In this document: positions 14,201 through 24,600 of the stretch, one piece after another
Position numbering within the stretch: position 1 is the stretch's first letter
Layout of the letters: every line of letters starts with the position of its first letter
Source of the DNA: Anopheles merus
Taxonomy: Eukaryota; Arthropoda; Insecta; Diptera; Culicidae
DNA: 64,000 nt
Direction: 5' to 3'
Assembly: GCF_017562075.2 (NCBI RefSeq)
Contig: NC_054084.1
Span: 43,507,197-43,571,196 of the forward strand
The notes under the pieces: model-generated
What the model saw: only the letters and a program-made list of their open reading frames with translations
What the model was told of the DNA's origin: nothing
Database searches by the model: none
Made by a program: the position numbers and the translations under genes

Positions 14201-17189
14201 GAACCCGAGAGAAGAAAAAAAAAAAACAACTCAAAACCAAATTTACCATCAGTTAAGCTTGATGGTGTTTTAGTACTGCACAAGCAGCAGTCATCGCACT
14301 CAACAGGAGAATTAGCATTGTTTACATTGCTCAAACCATACACAACTCTCGAAGCGCAGGCGAACATATAACTCCGCTAGTCGATTCGGGTTAAACGAGG
14401 GCGATAGTTGATTTGGGGCAGATCGTTGCCAAATTTTTCTCCAATGACTAGCATATCCACAAGCTCGACGGGCAAATTCGAACAAACACGTGCTCGTTGC
14501 GTGCTGATCATCAGACATTGGACACGTGCACACTCATGTTGCGTGTAGTACATGTTCTAGCTTGGCGCATGTGCTCTCTGCCCGACCACATTGCTGTGTC
14601 CCGTGCTGGGGGGAAAATAGACTCAGATCACGATCTCAGGGAGTACGCACCCGAATGGAACGTGTCTGACCCAGATTCTACGACGCACTACAGCTTGCAC
14701 GAACCGCGTCGAATTCTTCCCACTATACTGATGCAGAGGATGCGCTTGCGCGCAGTAATCGTTGACTAGCCGCCAAAACATGCGGCAATCATTGTCGAGC
14801 AAATGCATGTCGAAAGTGCACTCTGAACGATCGAGTCATAGACAGACAGACACAGACACAGACAATCGATTCAGATAGTGAAGGCCTAGGTCAAATATTG
14901 GTGCCGTTCGTTGAATGTGCCCAATATCCATCCCTTTTACGTACTTTTCTGATTGCACCAAGAATCTCTCAATTGCCACACTTCAAATTTTTTAATATAC
15001 TTTTAATTGCTACACAAAATTTTTAATAAGATCATTTACCTCCAATCGGTGAAGTTATTGTCCCTGCTGAGAGTGTTAAACAACTTGGCCAGACGAATTC
15101 AAAATAGATTGGAAGGTTAACTCGATCTATTAGGTTAGGCTAGAGCATTTGTTGCCAAAATTATTCATGGTCATACACAGCAACAAATTTGTGATTTTAT
15201 GGCAGCGATTCTTCTTCCTGGGCTAATGACCGACATTGATCGAGGGCAATGTAAATGATGTAAACTAGAGGCGAATCGTTGCTAGAATGTGTAGCAGTTG
15301 CGATTTGTTTCTGCTAAGCAATATGGCGGAATGTATGATTGGTTTTCACACAACCTCCTCACATCCCAGTAGACCATGAGCGAAAACAGTCATAAAAACA
15401 TGTAATCTTCTCCTGGCTAGTCTAAAAAATTGTCTAAATTGTTTGTTATCATTTGGAATCTTTACATAAAAATCTCCTTATCTTGAAAAAAAATTGTTGG
15501 ATAAATTTGGATGTGAAAGGTTAAATTGTGCTCTAAATTTTACACAGGTACATCTTTTTGTGAGGTCATCTTTACCACGTACCATTTCACTAACCTTATG
15601 TTTTATTTGTCTTGTCTTTTCTAGCAAATACGTCCTCAGCTCACCGGAGGCAGCAAGTCCGAGCTTACGGGATACATCTTCGGTCGCATGAAGTCCGAGC
15701 TGAACGATGTACCGGCACAGACGGCCGCCGGCTCCACCCTGCCCTTGGTGGACATGATCAAGGATGACGAGGAGGCGGGAACGTACAATCCGTTCGAGAA
15801 CCGGAAGCTGACTCACCCGACAACGGACATGGAAACGCTCGTTCATCTGCTGAAGGGTTCGCTCGGTTCGGGCATTCTCGCGATGCCTTTAGCCTTCGTA
15901 AACGCTGGACTGTGGTTCGGATTGGTCGCTACCGTCGCCATTGGAGCGATCTGTACCTACTGCATACACATTCTGGTGCGCTGCTCACACATCCTGTGCC
16001 GTCGTGCTCAGCTTCCATCGCTTGGATTTGCGGATGTGGCAGAGGTTGCGTTCCTGGCAGGACCCGAGCAGCTGAAGAAGTACTCACGATTGGCCCGGTT
16101 CATCATCAACCTGTTCCTGGTGATCGATCTCGTCGGGTGCTGCTGTATCTACATCGTGTTCGTGGCGACCAATCTGAAGCAGGTGGTGGATCATTATACC
16201 CACTCGTACTGGGATGTGCGCATCTACATCCTGATGCTGTTGGCTCCATTGATTTTGATCAACCTGATCCGTAAGCTGAAGTATCTGACGCCCTTCTCGT
16301 TCATCGCCAACGTGCTGATCGGTGCCGGTGTTGGCATCACGCTGTATTACATCGTCACCGACCTGCCAGCACTGTCGGAACGGAAGGCTATTGCTGAAGT
16401 TCAGCATTTGCCCATGTTCTTCGGTACCGTCATCTTCGCGCTGGAAGGTATCGGTGTAGTGATGTCGCTGGAAAACAATATGAAGAACCCGCAGAACTTT
16501 ATCGGCTGTCCGGGCGTGCTGAACACTGGCATGTCGGTTGTGGTGATGCTGTACGCTACAGTAGGTTTTCTGGGATATTTGAAGTACGGCGATGAAACTA
16601 AGGGCAGCATCACGTTGAATCTCCCCGTAGAGGAAGTGTAAGTGTTAAGCTGTGAATGTGCGTTTGAGCCAGTCATGTATTAATATTGTATGTCTCTCCC
16701 AAACAGGCCGGCTCAGATGGTAAAGTTAATGATTGCGATAGCCATATTCCTTACCTACTCGCTGCAGTTCTACGTACCCATGGAAATCATCTGGAAAAAC
16801 ATCAAGGGAAACTTCAACGAGCACCAGAATGCTGCTGAGTACACACTTCGCATTGGTCTTGTGGTATGTTGTTGTAGCGATTCTACCCTTAGACAAACAC
16901 ATTCATTGTCGCGTTCTTTCGCTCACAGATTCTTACAGTTATAATTGCTGCCGCACTGCCAAACTTGGGCCCGTTCATCACGCTCATCGGGGCGGTGTGC
17001 CTTAGCACGCTGGGATTGATGTTCCCGGCCGTCATTGAGCTGGTAACGTTCTACGAAAAACCCGGATTTGGCCGCTTCAACTGGATCCTGTGGAAGAACG
17101 TGTTTCTCATTCTGTTTGGTGTGGTCGGTTTCGTCACCGGCACCTACGTCAGTATTATCGAGTTCTCGGAGCATCTGGAGGAAGTATAA
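5209..17189 (+). CDS. path: Proton-coupled amino acid transporter, SLC36 / pathetic-like
   Basis: The model is join(5209..5262, 15625..16637, 16707..16863, 16929..17189), 494 codons plus TAA. Every border is GT-AG and the frame stays open across all joins (phases 0, 2, 0). Residues 1-89 form a hydrophilic cytoplasmic N-terminus ending in a YNPFENRKLTHPTTDMETL stretch typical of insect SLC36 proteins. About 11 membrane helices follow, near 90-109, 114-137, 175-201, 217-233, 242-263, 279-298, 318-336, 360-384, 401-424, 426-449 and 465-485. The KGSLGSGILAMP motif in helix 1 is the family's substrate-site signature (Pfam Aa_trans), and FALEGIGVVMSLENNMKNP is also conserved. The family moves small amino acids with protons across plasma or lysosomal membranes; in Drosophila, pathetic links amino acids to TOR-dependent growth. 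Assignment to path rather than a paralogue rests on remembered similarity. Met40 (15688) is an alternative start if another first exon is used. Confidence 0.9.
5263..15624 (+). other. 10.4-kb intron 1 of the transporter gene
   Basis: The donor GTAAGT (5263-5268) and the acceptor ttttctag (ending at 15624) join the first and second coding exons in phase 0. The intron holds a hAT miniature element (9157-9489), a (GT)n/(GC)n tract near 10618-10640 and several GC-rich patches (about 7000-8200, 10150-10550, 13450-14700). No nested gene can be supported: open frames inside are short, occur on both strands and look random. First introns of this size often carry enhancers or alternative first exons, but none is identifiable here. 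Confidence 0.7.
9157..9489. mobile_element. hAT-superfamily miniature element with 8-bp TSD
   Basis: A 333-bp element is flanked by a perfect 8-bp duplication, atctagag at 9149-9156 and 9490-9497. An 8-bp duplication is the hAT hallmark. The ends are imperfect inverted repeats starting with CA (left caagaattctcccaact; right, complemented, cagaggtatccaaact). They are followed on both sides by GGGCC/GGCCC-rich subterminal blocks typical of hAT ends. The interior is AT-rich and has no transposase, so it is a non-autonomous copy. It sits in intron 1 of the transporter gene. Confidence 0.8.
16638..16706 (+). other. Intron 2 of the transporter gene (69 bp)
   Basis: The GTAAGT donor at 16638 and the cccaaacag acceptor ending at 16706 split a Val codon (GT|G) between exons 2 and 3. 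Reading straight through meets TAA immediately, so removal is required. Confidence 0.9.
16864..16928 (+). other. Intron 3 of the transporter gene (65 bp)
   Basis: The GTATGT donor at 16864 and the gctcacag acceptor ending at 16928 join a Val codon to an Ile codon in phase 0, inside a membrane helix. A nearby AG at 16938 would shift the frame and is not used in the model. Confidence 0.88.
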
Positions 17190-17865
17190 GGTGACCGGCA
17201 GCTGCCAGCACCTTTAGTCCCTTCGTCGAACTCCTCAGGCGTGGCGGGATATTGCAGTGCAGTGCAACACACGTGCTCTCTCGGCTCGATGCCACCAACT
17301 ACTGCATACACTACAGGGTGGGGCATGGCGAGTTTGGAGAGGGATGGTGAGGCGCTGCCTGCAGACGTCTTGAGCCCGAGTTTCCGCACTGAAAGTGCAC
17401 CATCGGCGTGTGATCGCGATGCATTAGAAGCCGTCGATCCGTGGCAGCATGGGTGGCAGCCGAACTGCCGACCGCTCTCTGGTGTGCTTTACCGTCTTCA
17501 TCAATTGTAGGATCTCGTTGAATCAATGACGTCGTCGTTTAATCACGCTAGTAGGTCCTGTGCTGCGTACGCGTGCGTTGCCTTGTGTTAAGAGTTGATT
17601 TTTCTATGTGTTTAATATGATCGTCCCTGCATCTTATCAAGTTCCTTGCAATTGTCCAGTTTAGTGTCCTTGCCTACACATCCTACACGCATCCCTACAA
17701 CATCTATCCCAAGTGTCCCCTTTGTTGAGTGTGTAAACTCGGTCCGAATCTGATTCGGGATCCATGTCTGCGATAGAATGAAGTAGGGGAATTAGTCAAG
17801 GTGATGTTACGTTGCTGGGTGCGACACGTGCTGAGTCGAATAAAAACATGCCCCAATCGTAGGTT
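17190..17865 (+). other. Probable 3'UTR of the transporter gene
   Basis: The sequence after the TAA has no continuing frame. The first canonical AATAAA lies at 17839-17844, so cleavage near 17860 is likely. A second signal at 18748-18753 could give a longer alternative end. Open frames inside are on both strands and have no recognisable product. Confidence 0.5.
17839..17844 (+). terminator. Poly(A) signal AATAAA
   Basis: This is the first canonical hexamer downstream of the transporter stop codon, about 650 bp into the presumed 3'UTR. Confidence 0.5.
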
Positions 17866-19024
17866 CAATTGTTAGGCCAATTAGCAAAAACACCATAAAA
17901 TTACCCGTAGCCACGTCATACGTGGGAAGAAATTATTCGTTCAAGCTAGCCATATACTATGGGCAGACATTGTTTATGTAGAATTCCTTCATTAGAGCTG
18001 TTTTTATGATAATGTACACACAAACACACAGAACGAAGAAGAGTCATACTTGTGGCAGGTGAATCTTCAGCTTTCCAGTGTAATGTGGCTAGTGTTACAC
18101 GCACAGGAACTTGTGATGTTGAATTATCGATTAGACTGTAAGCAAATGCATTCCGGCTCAGTTCTGAACTGGTCGGAAGCGAATATTTATCTACTGTTTT
18201 AATCCTACACACCCTAAGGGCGTATCGCGCGTGAGGGAATGTTCCTAGTGGACTAGATGCTCGAAATGATCGGATTGCCATTATAATCCTAGTGCAGTAG
18301 CATGCTACCAATAACTACCGATGCTGTTACAGATGCAGCTCATTGAATGGAATGCTTAAAGTCCATCTTTTGTTTTAACTTTAACTTCTTCATCCACCTG
18401 ACAAAATATTTGAAAGATTGTTGAGAGAGAAAATTTTACAATTCTCCTGTTTGTCATACCCATGTTCTATCTTTCCAAATGTCTGCACAAAACTGTCTTC
18501 CATTGAAAATGGTATCACGTGTATCAAAAAGAATATATCATCAGCCGAACAACCATACCACCACTTAAGACATACCTGGCCGTTCATCAGCAGGTCGTAT
18601 ACATAGTAGAGTGCGTTGAAGCGGTAGTTTTTGCACATGACTACGTAGCGTAATATAAAGTAAATAATATAGCTCTAGACGTATTAGTAGATCGTTGTAA
18701 GTACCCCGGGCCTCGTGCTTCGTTTATATTTTCAGAATAATTATCTCAATAAATACATTTATCAACTTTTACAGTTTGATTGACATGAAAGAATTTCCTT
18801 GCATAATTTTACTTTTGGACGAAGTGAATTATTACAATCAACCAGAGGATTTCATCCTAATGCTTAATTGGTTGATTCGCGATCATTGTACGAAAAAAAA
18901 AAGATTAAATCAAATATATTCATTCGGCGGGAATTGTTCGCAAATAATTACCTAATCGTCTATTGTGTAATGGTTTACTTTTTTTTATCAAATATCTGGT
19001 GATGGTAACCTTTGTGAATGCACC
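17866..19024. other. Spacer, no gene seen
   Basis: AT-rich non-coding DNA. An AATAAA at 18748-18753 could be a distal poly(A) signal for the transporter gene. Nothing else stands out. Confidence 0.4.
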
Positions 19025-19032
19025 GCTCAACT

Positions 19033-19338
19033 CAGTGGCGGATCTAACGATAGGCGGGTTAGGCGGTCGCCTGGGGCCCCGCCGATTTAGGGGCCCCGTT
19101 GATCGCCATTCTATAGTATGCCGTGTGGCATAGGCAAGGGCAAGGGCCCCCGGAAGGAAGGCTGGCGAATCATTACCCCTCCCCCCCCCCCCCCCCCCGG
19201 TCGACATTTAAATCTCCTAACAGCAAGTTCAGTGCCGCTAACACCCCCCCCCCCCCCACCACAACAACATGTACCATTTACAGAGGGCCTCAGCTCGTCT
19301 TTCCGCCTAGGGCCCCCGATACCCTTAATCCGCCACTG
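19033..19338. mobile_element. hAT-superfamily miniature element, 306 bp, perfect 8-bp TSD
   Basis: The element begins CAGTGGCGGATCTAA and ends TTAATCCGCCACTG, a clear inverted pair. It is flanked by a perfect 8-bp duplication, gctcaact at 19025-19032 and 19339-19346. Inner GGGGCCCC-rich blocks occur on both sides. Two long C runs (about 19181-19198 and 19245-19257) sit inside. There is no transposase frame; the overlapping open frames encode Pro/Gly runs made by the C/G tracts. The intact duplication and ends suggest a fairly recent, non-autonomous insertion. Confidence 0.88.
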
Positions 19339-19649
19339 GCTCAACTCTGAAAAAGTAGGTTGCAGAAGATTACTACATTTTTTACCGCCATCGATGCACT
19401 GCTCGAATTCTTGCTCAGGTGCACGAATTGAATTTGAAAAACTAGCGCCATCTAGACGTGCGTTCGTAAAACTCGTTCGCAGCGTACACGGGGGCTTGAT
19501 CGCAGAGTACAAAATGCTCATGTTTTCGAACGTATAACATAATTTATGTATAACAGCATAGCAATAGCAGCATAGCAGCTAAGTTTGTAGATGCATTAAG
19601 GATTGATTATGTTAGTAAGTGTCCCAGCAAATCTATGCAAGATACTAAA

Positions 19650-19692
19650 TGGCAAATAAATAAATAAATACATATATAAATAAATAAATAGT
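19650..19692. repeat. (AAAT)n microsatellite
   Basis: This is an interrupted run of AAAT/TAAA units with a short catatata break. It is a simple repeat only. Confidence 0.8.
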
Positions 19693-20053
19693 AGTAAAAT
19701 AATTTAAAAATGTATTCAAGTTTTAGTTATGGCATGGGAAACAAAGCTTTATAAATTATTTCACAAAATATTATTTTTTTCCTATTCCATCCAAGATTAG
19801 GATCCAATTGGTCTTTTCCTGAATATTCATTCATAAACGAATGAAAATTTCTCGGATGAGCAACCCTCAGCAAGGGTAATTAAAGATGAAAAAGACGCAT
19901 TATTTTTCGTATTGTTTCCAGTGTTCTGGAGAAGGGATTGGAAGCGCCCAATCACGTAGCTTGAAGCATATATTCATAAACTCATAACTTAAAGCATAAC
20001 AAAAAGAATACCTAAACTTGTTGCATTCGTTCAATTGATTGATATATCAGTTT

Positions 20054-20294
20054 CTCCCTCTCTATCTCTCTCTCTCTCTCTCTTGTTGGCCTACTCACGA
20101 TAGAGCACGTCGATGTGACATGGCCCGGTCAACAATCATTCTCCTGGATGCTCTGTCCCTGAATGCGCCTTATGCCGAACTGGGGATCGCTGTCGAACAC
20201 CTTCTTGGTGGGGCATGAGGCAGGCATCCACATGACATGCCCCAGCCATCTTATCCTGCCAGTCTTCGCCACTGTCAGGATGCTCAGTTCGCCG
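20054..20294 (-). mobile_element. 5'-truncated non-LTR retrotransposon (LINE) tail
   Basis: On the minus strand this fragment translates to a short stretch with RIRWLGHV, then TKKVFDSDPQFGIRR. The RxRWLGHV motif is the conserved C-terminal end of many non-LTR reverse-transcriptase proteins; RTE-like is the best guess. The minus-strand 3' end is a (GA)n tail, seen on + as ctctctctct near 20060-20083. A 14-bp target duplication, tgatatatcagttt, flanks it at 20040-20053 and 20295-20308. Only about 240 bp remain and stops occur downstream of the motif, so it is a dead fragment. Confidence 0.75.
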
Positions 20295-20308
20295 TGATAT
20301 ATCAGTTT

Positions 20309-20505
20309 CTTCTTCTTCTATTTGGCGTAATGTTCTACGCGAACATGTCGGCCTATACAGGCTTTCGAGACTTAATTCATTACCACGCAGTCGGATAGTC
20401 TATCCTTGCTAGGGGGGACGGTCCATACTGGGCTTGAACCCATGGCTTGAACAACCCATGTTATTGAGTCGTTCGAGTTGACGACTGTAACACGGGACCT
20501 CCCCA
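20309..20505 (-). mobile_element. tRNA-derived SINE, variant B, nested at LINE edge
   Basis: A minus-strand SINE has a (GAA)n tail (cttcttcttc at 20309) and a B-box-like GGTTCAAGCCC. Its tail module contains ggcgtaatgttctacgcgaa, unlike the copy at 42268. A 10-bp duplication, atatcagttt, lies at 20299-20308 and 20506-20515. It reuses the right-hand duplication of the neighbouring LINE, so the SINE arrived second. The B-box region carries an unusual internal echo (cttgaacccatgg then cttgaacaacccatg). Confidence 0.8.
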
Positions 20506-21080
20506 ATATCAGTTTATGACAACATATTAACAAAAATGAATCACTTCATAGGGTTTAGAATATTGGAGTAAATATTTTATTTAAAAATTCCTGCCTTTTC
20601 AGTACATGCGAAAGCTTCCACACATGTCAGAAGAAGTTCTCTTCAAAAGCTAAAATAGGCTATCAATATGACAAGTAGAAATAAATTTCGCACAAAAATA
20701 ACGTGTATCGTGCCACTAAAACGAATATTGAAGGATATATGGGTACGCAGTTTTCGGTTGAGACATGCGGAACATGCATAATAGAAGGAGAATTCCTTTG
20801 TTCATTAAACATTCGTTACATTCAAGATGTGCGACTTGTGAACACTTTTGCGCAACATTTATCGTGTGTTATTATTTAATTAAGTATGAAAATATGTATA
20901 TGAAAATGTACATGAAAATCTTATCTTTTTATCTTTTTTTCTTACTTTGGTTGACTGAATAGATTTGCTTACGTACTTGAACTTCAACATTCGTTAATCT
21001 TTGGGTGAAAATAAAGACATTGTGAAAGCTAAAACTCACAAACGCCTACTACGCGCCTCCTTGTGCTTACACTCCTTTGC

Positions 21081-21140
21081 CTCGAACGACTCAATAACAT
21101 GGGTTGTTCAAGCCATGGGTTCAAGCCCAGTATGGACCGT
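21081..21140 (+). repeat. SINE variant B fragment, exact inverted copy of 20418-20477
   Basis: These 60 bp are identical, in reverse complement, to 20418-20477 within the nearby SINE and include its B-box-like GGTTCAAGCCC. The rest of the SINE is absent and flanks do not match. It could be a fragment, a gene-conversion patch or an inverted duplication. Confidence 0.8.
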
Positions 21141-21211
21141 TCGGCATAAGAATGTATATGAAAATGTATGCAAAGCAGCATCAAACTTCGTTTTTTTTCT
21201 TTTCTTATTTT

Positions 21212-21262
21212 AGGCTTTCAGTTACTTATTGATTAACCATCAGGATAGTCAGTCCTACGTAT
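21212..21262 (-). repeat. SINE200-like fragment
   Basis: ggctttcagttacttattg followed by aggatagtcagtcctac matches the middle of the full SINE at 42268-42470 in the same orientation. Both ends are lost and no target duplication is visible. Confidence 0.6.
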
Positions 21263-21585
21263 GAATTTTTAACTGATTCTACTGATTAAATTAACCTAAA
21301 ATCTCATACTACTTGTAACATTGAGTTTATTTTTTTTCATTATTATTTTTCATTATAATGATTTATAATGAATACAAGTTAAAAGAATCTAATAGTTGCA
21401 GTGAAATACTTCAATCATAAAAAAATAAATAAGCTGTGATACATGAATTAAATTTGGACATTTTTCTATTCTCACGTTTTGACGTCCCGCGAAAAAAAAA
21501 CTGTTTAATTATTGACCCAGTTTTCAAATGAGTCTGGCCGCAGTAGATTACTAACAGTTTGTATATTTATCAGCGACACATCAAC

Positions 21586-21648
21586 CTTTACAGGGGATCT
21601 TCACTCGGTTTACCGCTAAGGACCCCCGACACTCTAAATCCGCCCCTG
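21586..21648. repeat. Solo hAT end related to 19033-19338
   Basis: The sequence from tttacaggggatc to aaatccgcccctg matches the last 60 bp of the element at 19033-19338, including the gacccccga block. No matching left end is visible nearby, so it is a remnant. Confidence 0.65.
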
Positions 21649-21699
21649 CGTGGAGGACAAAGATGAGCCACAAACTCAGCGTCCAGAGCAACCCCAGAA

Positions 21700-24600
21700 A
21701 GGTGTTCGATTAGTGTAGCATTGTACCTTGAGAATCTAACCATACCAACGGCTAAATTTGTAAGATCATGTTCAGTTATTATTGCGGGATATTGAGGATT
21801 GATTTATTTGAAACAATAAAGAAAAATTGTATCAATGAAGAAAAGTTTTATCAAACAAACAACAAGATAAAAAAACAAAACTTTTTTGATTTACACAATG
21901 CAAGGTCTTACAAAAACAGTCTTGAAAGAACTACGCAAACAACTCAAAACTGCATCAAACAAAGGTCCGAAACAATATTATTCATAAGCACAATGAAAAC
22001 AACATTCAATAAAATGCAGAAATGGCTTCCGTTCATCACAACGCAGCGTGTTGCAATTGTCAAAAAAAACTATTCGATACGGTTAGCTCTCGGCAGAGCA
22101 TCCCAGAGCAGATTGTGCTGCACGCCCCGCAGTTGAATGAGAAATAAAATTTAGTTAATTTCGCCAAATGTAAGCAGCTCATTAAATGCCGAATTTATGC
22201 ACCATAATTTACTTGATAAGTAAAGTAAGCACCGACTGATCCACGGAGTCCGGCGCAGGTTTCCAGAAGTTCGGACCTCCGCTGCGCGAGGATCACCCGT
22301 GGGTGCAAAGCAGTCCCGGCTGGAACGCGCGTTGGGCATGATCTAGCAGTGCGATCATTTCCCCAAACCCCAAAATCCATGTCGAAGCCACACACGCCGC
22401 CGAACTGTATCGCTTTGGTTTAATTTTATGAGTCAATTTGTATGCTCATGAACAACCGTGCCACGCTTCGACCGGTGGACCGGAACGGTTCGAGCGAGTG
22501 GCTGGAGGTCGGCAACGCTTTTTCTGTTTGCAGTTCGCAATCCTGCGGTCATCATTTTTCCCCAGCGTGATCGACGGTCGGTCTGCTAGCTGACGATTGG
22601 AGACGCTCATCCTAGCTCCATCAATCGTTTGATCTTATTCGATCGCGTCACTCGGGTCCACACCTTGCTGCCCACGTGCACGCTGTACGGTCGTATCAGG
22701 AACGATACTGCACTCGCTTGTGGCCCGGGGATGGCCAAGCGCAGCTAAGTCCCAAATTTCGTCCCCAAAAACATGCTAATTCGATCGAAATTCCCACCGT
22801 TACGGGATCGATAGCAAAAGGGAAAGATATCAGATCGCCACATCGTGGACACCACTCTCGCGCTCTCCGAATCGCTTTCGTTCACTCTCAACCATTCCAT
22901 AAGAACCAACCGGGTGGGGCCCAGGATTATGATTTTATTTGATTGACACTGACACCCAAAGTGGTCCACGCTCGCGGGAACGCGTGTCACCGTCTGCCCG
23001 AAGATTATGGAGGCGCGTGGGTGAGAACGTCTTGCGGGCTTGGCAGACGACACGGAGCGAACCGCAGCACGCCGGGAACAGTGGAGTGGATGGAATGGGA
23101 AGGAGGGTGTCTAGAGCGCCCAAATTCGATCACCACTTTCGGCACTGTTTTGCGTTGGCGTGGCAAAAGTGTGAACATGACAAACACTTTCGAGATCGAC
23201 CGATCCTTGTGTGGCCTTTGTTACGATAGGGGGGGGGGGGGGGGGGCTTGATAGCCGATCCGATCGGTTAACATCGATTCCGTGGGCAGATAGGATGGAA
23301 TTCTGATGCCGTGGTTTAGCTTCCAGTAGAGCCGATACACGCACCAGCACGGCATGTTCGCCTGTCCGGCGGATGAAAAGCAAATTAATTAACACTTGTT
23401 TAACAAGTAGTCCAGAAAAGGATTTTGTTTAGTTTGACACTTGCTGCGGACGCGTTTGCTCGATAATCCGTGGGAATATTTGGCAAATATAGCAGCAATC
23501 GTTTACATTACCATTCTATTCAAGAAGGAATGGTCTTCGGCAATCGTTTGCTAAACACATGATTAATTTGATTTATGTGGTGTTTAATGAACTGAGCATG
23601 TTTGTAGTTTGCCGAAGTAAATTGTTAGAACCATTGCTGATGCTGTTTCTGATGCTCGAACCTGCTGCAAACAAGCTATAGAAATTTGTATACGACTTTT
23701 AGACACAAGCTCTTAAACGTTAATACATTTTTTGTCTAACAGTTTTGTTCCGAAAACCGTTTGCGTATTCAAGCACAATAGGGTTAATTTTGCGGGACGA
23801 TACGCATACAGACAAGACCAAAAATAATGTATTTCTTTTTTAGAGAATTTAATTAGACTATCCAATTATTACAATAAGTTTCTTATTGGAATAATATGAA
23901 ATGTGAAGAACAGACTTTATTTACATACATAATTACATAATGCAGCGGTCTGCAACGTCTGGCCCGCGGGCCAAATACGATCCGTCGAAACGTTCAATCC
24001 CGCTCGCGAAAGGATTTGCTTGATTTTGAAAGTTTTGAAGAACCTATTCGTATACAAATTACTGAACATCTTTTTGTATGACATTTCCTACAATCGTCCT
24101 TTTTTATCTTTCGTTATCGTAACATGGATTGACGGATAAATCATTATGGTCGAGCTCGCAGCTAAATTTCCCGTATGTAACACTAACATTGTTTTTACAC
24201 GATAATGCGATGAGCAGTTGAAAACAAAAACGGACATTATTCGGATTACAAATTGTTGTTAACTAATGAAACCTTTACAACGATTGTCTAAGAGTTTTTC
24301 TTAAAAAGGAATCAGTTATTATTTTTTCTGAATTGGCATTGCTTGTACGTATTTGGCTTAATGAACGAAGGAAAATACTGTCCTCTTCGTTAGATGTTTG
24401 TCTGTTACATCCGGATTGATAGATAATTACTGGTATGGAGATCTGAATTAGACTTGTTCATTTCCAAAATTCTCCGAAGACGATTTTTTCTCTCAAAATT
24501 GATGATGGGAGTTGAATTTATTGGTGAATTTTCATTGCTTTTTTCATTTTTCAAAATAAAAATGCTTAATTGATTGAAATTAAGCTCAGAAAATCAATAA

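Noticed and set aside
21650..21715. Second LINE fragment on + (NPRKVFD followed by a stop)
   Set aside because: It resembles the TKKVFD motif of the LINE at 20054-20294, but only about seven residues match, too few to call.
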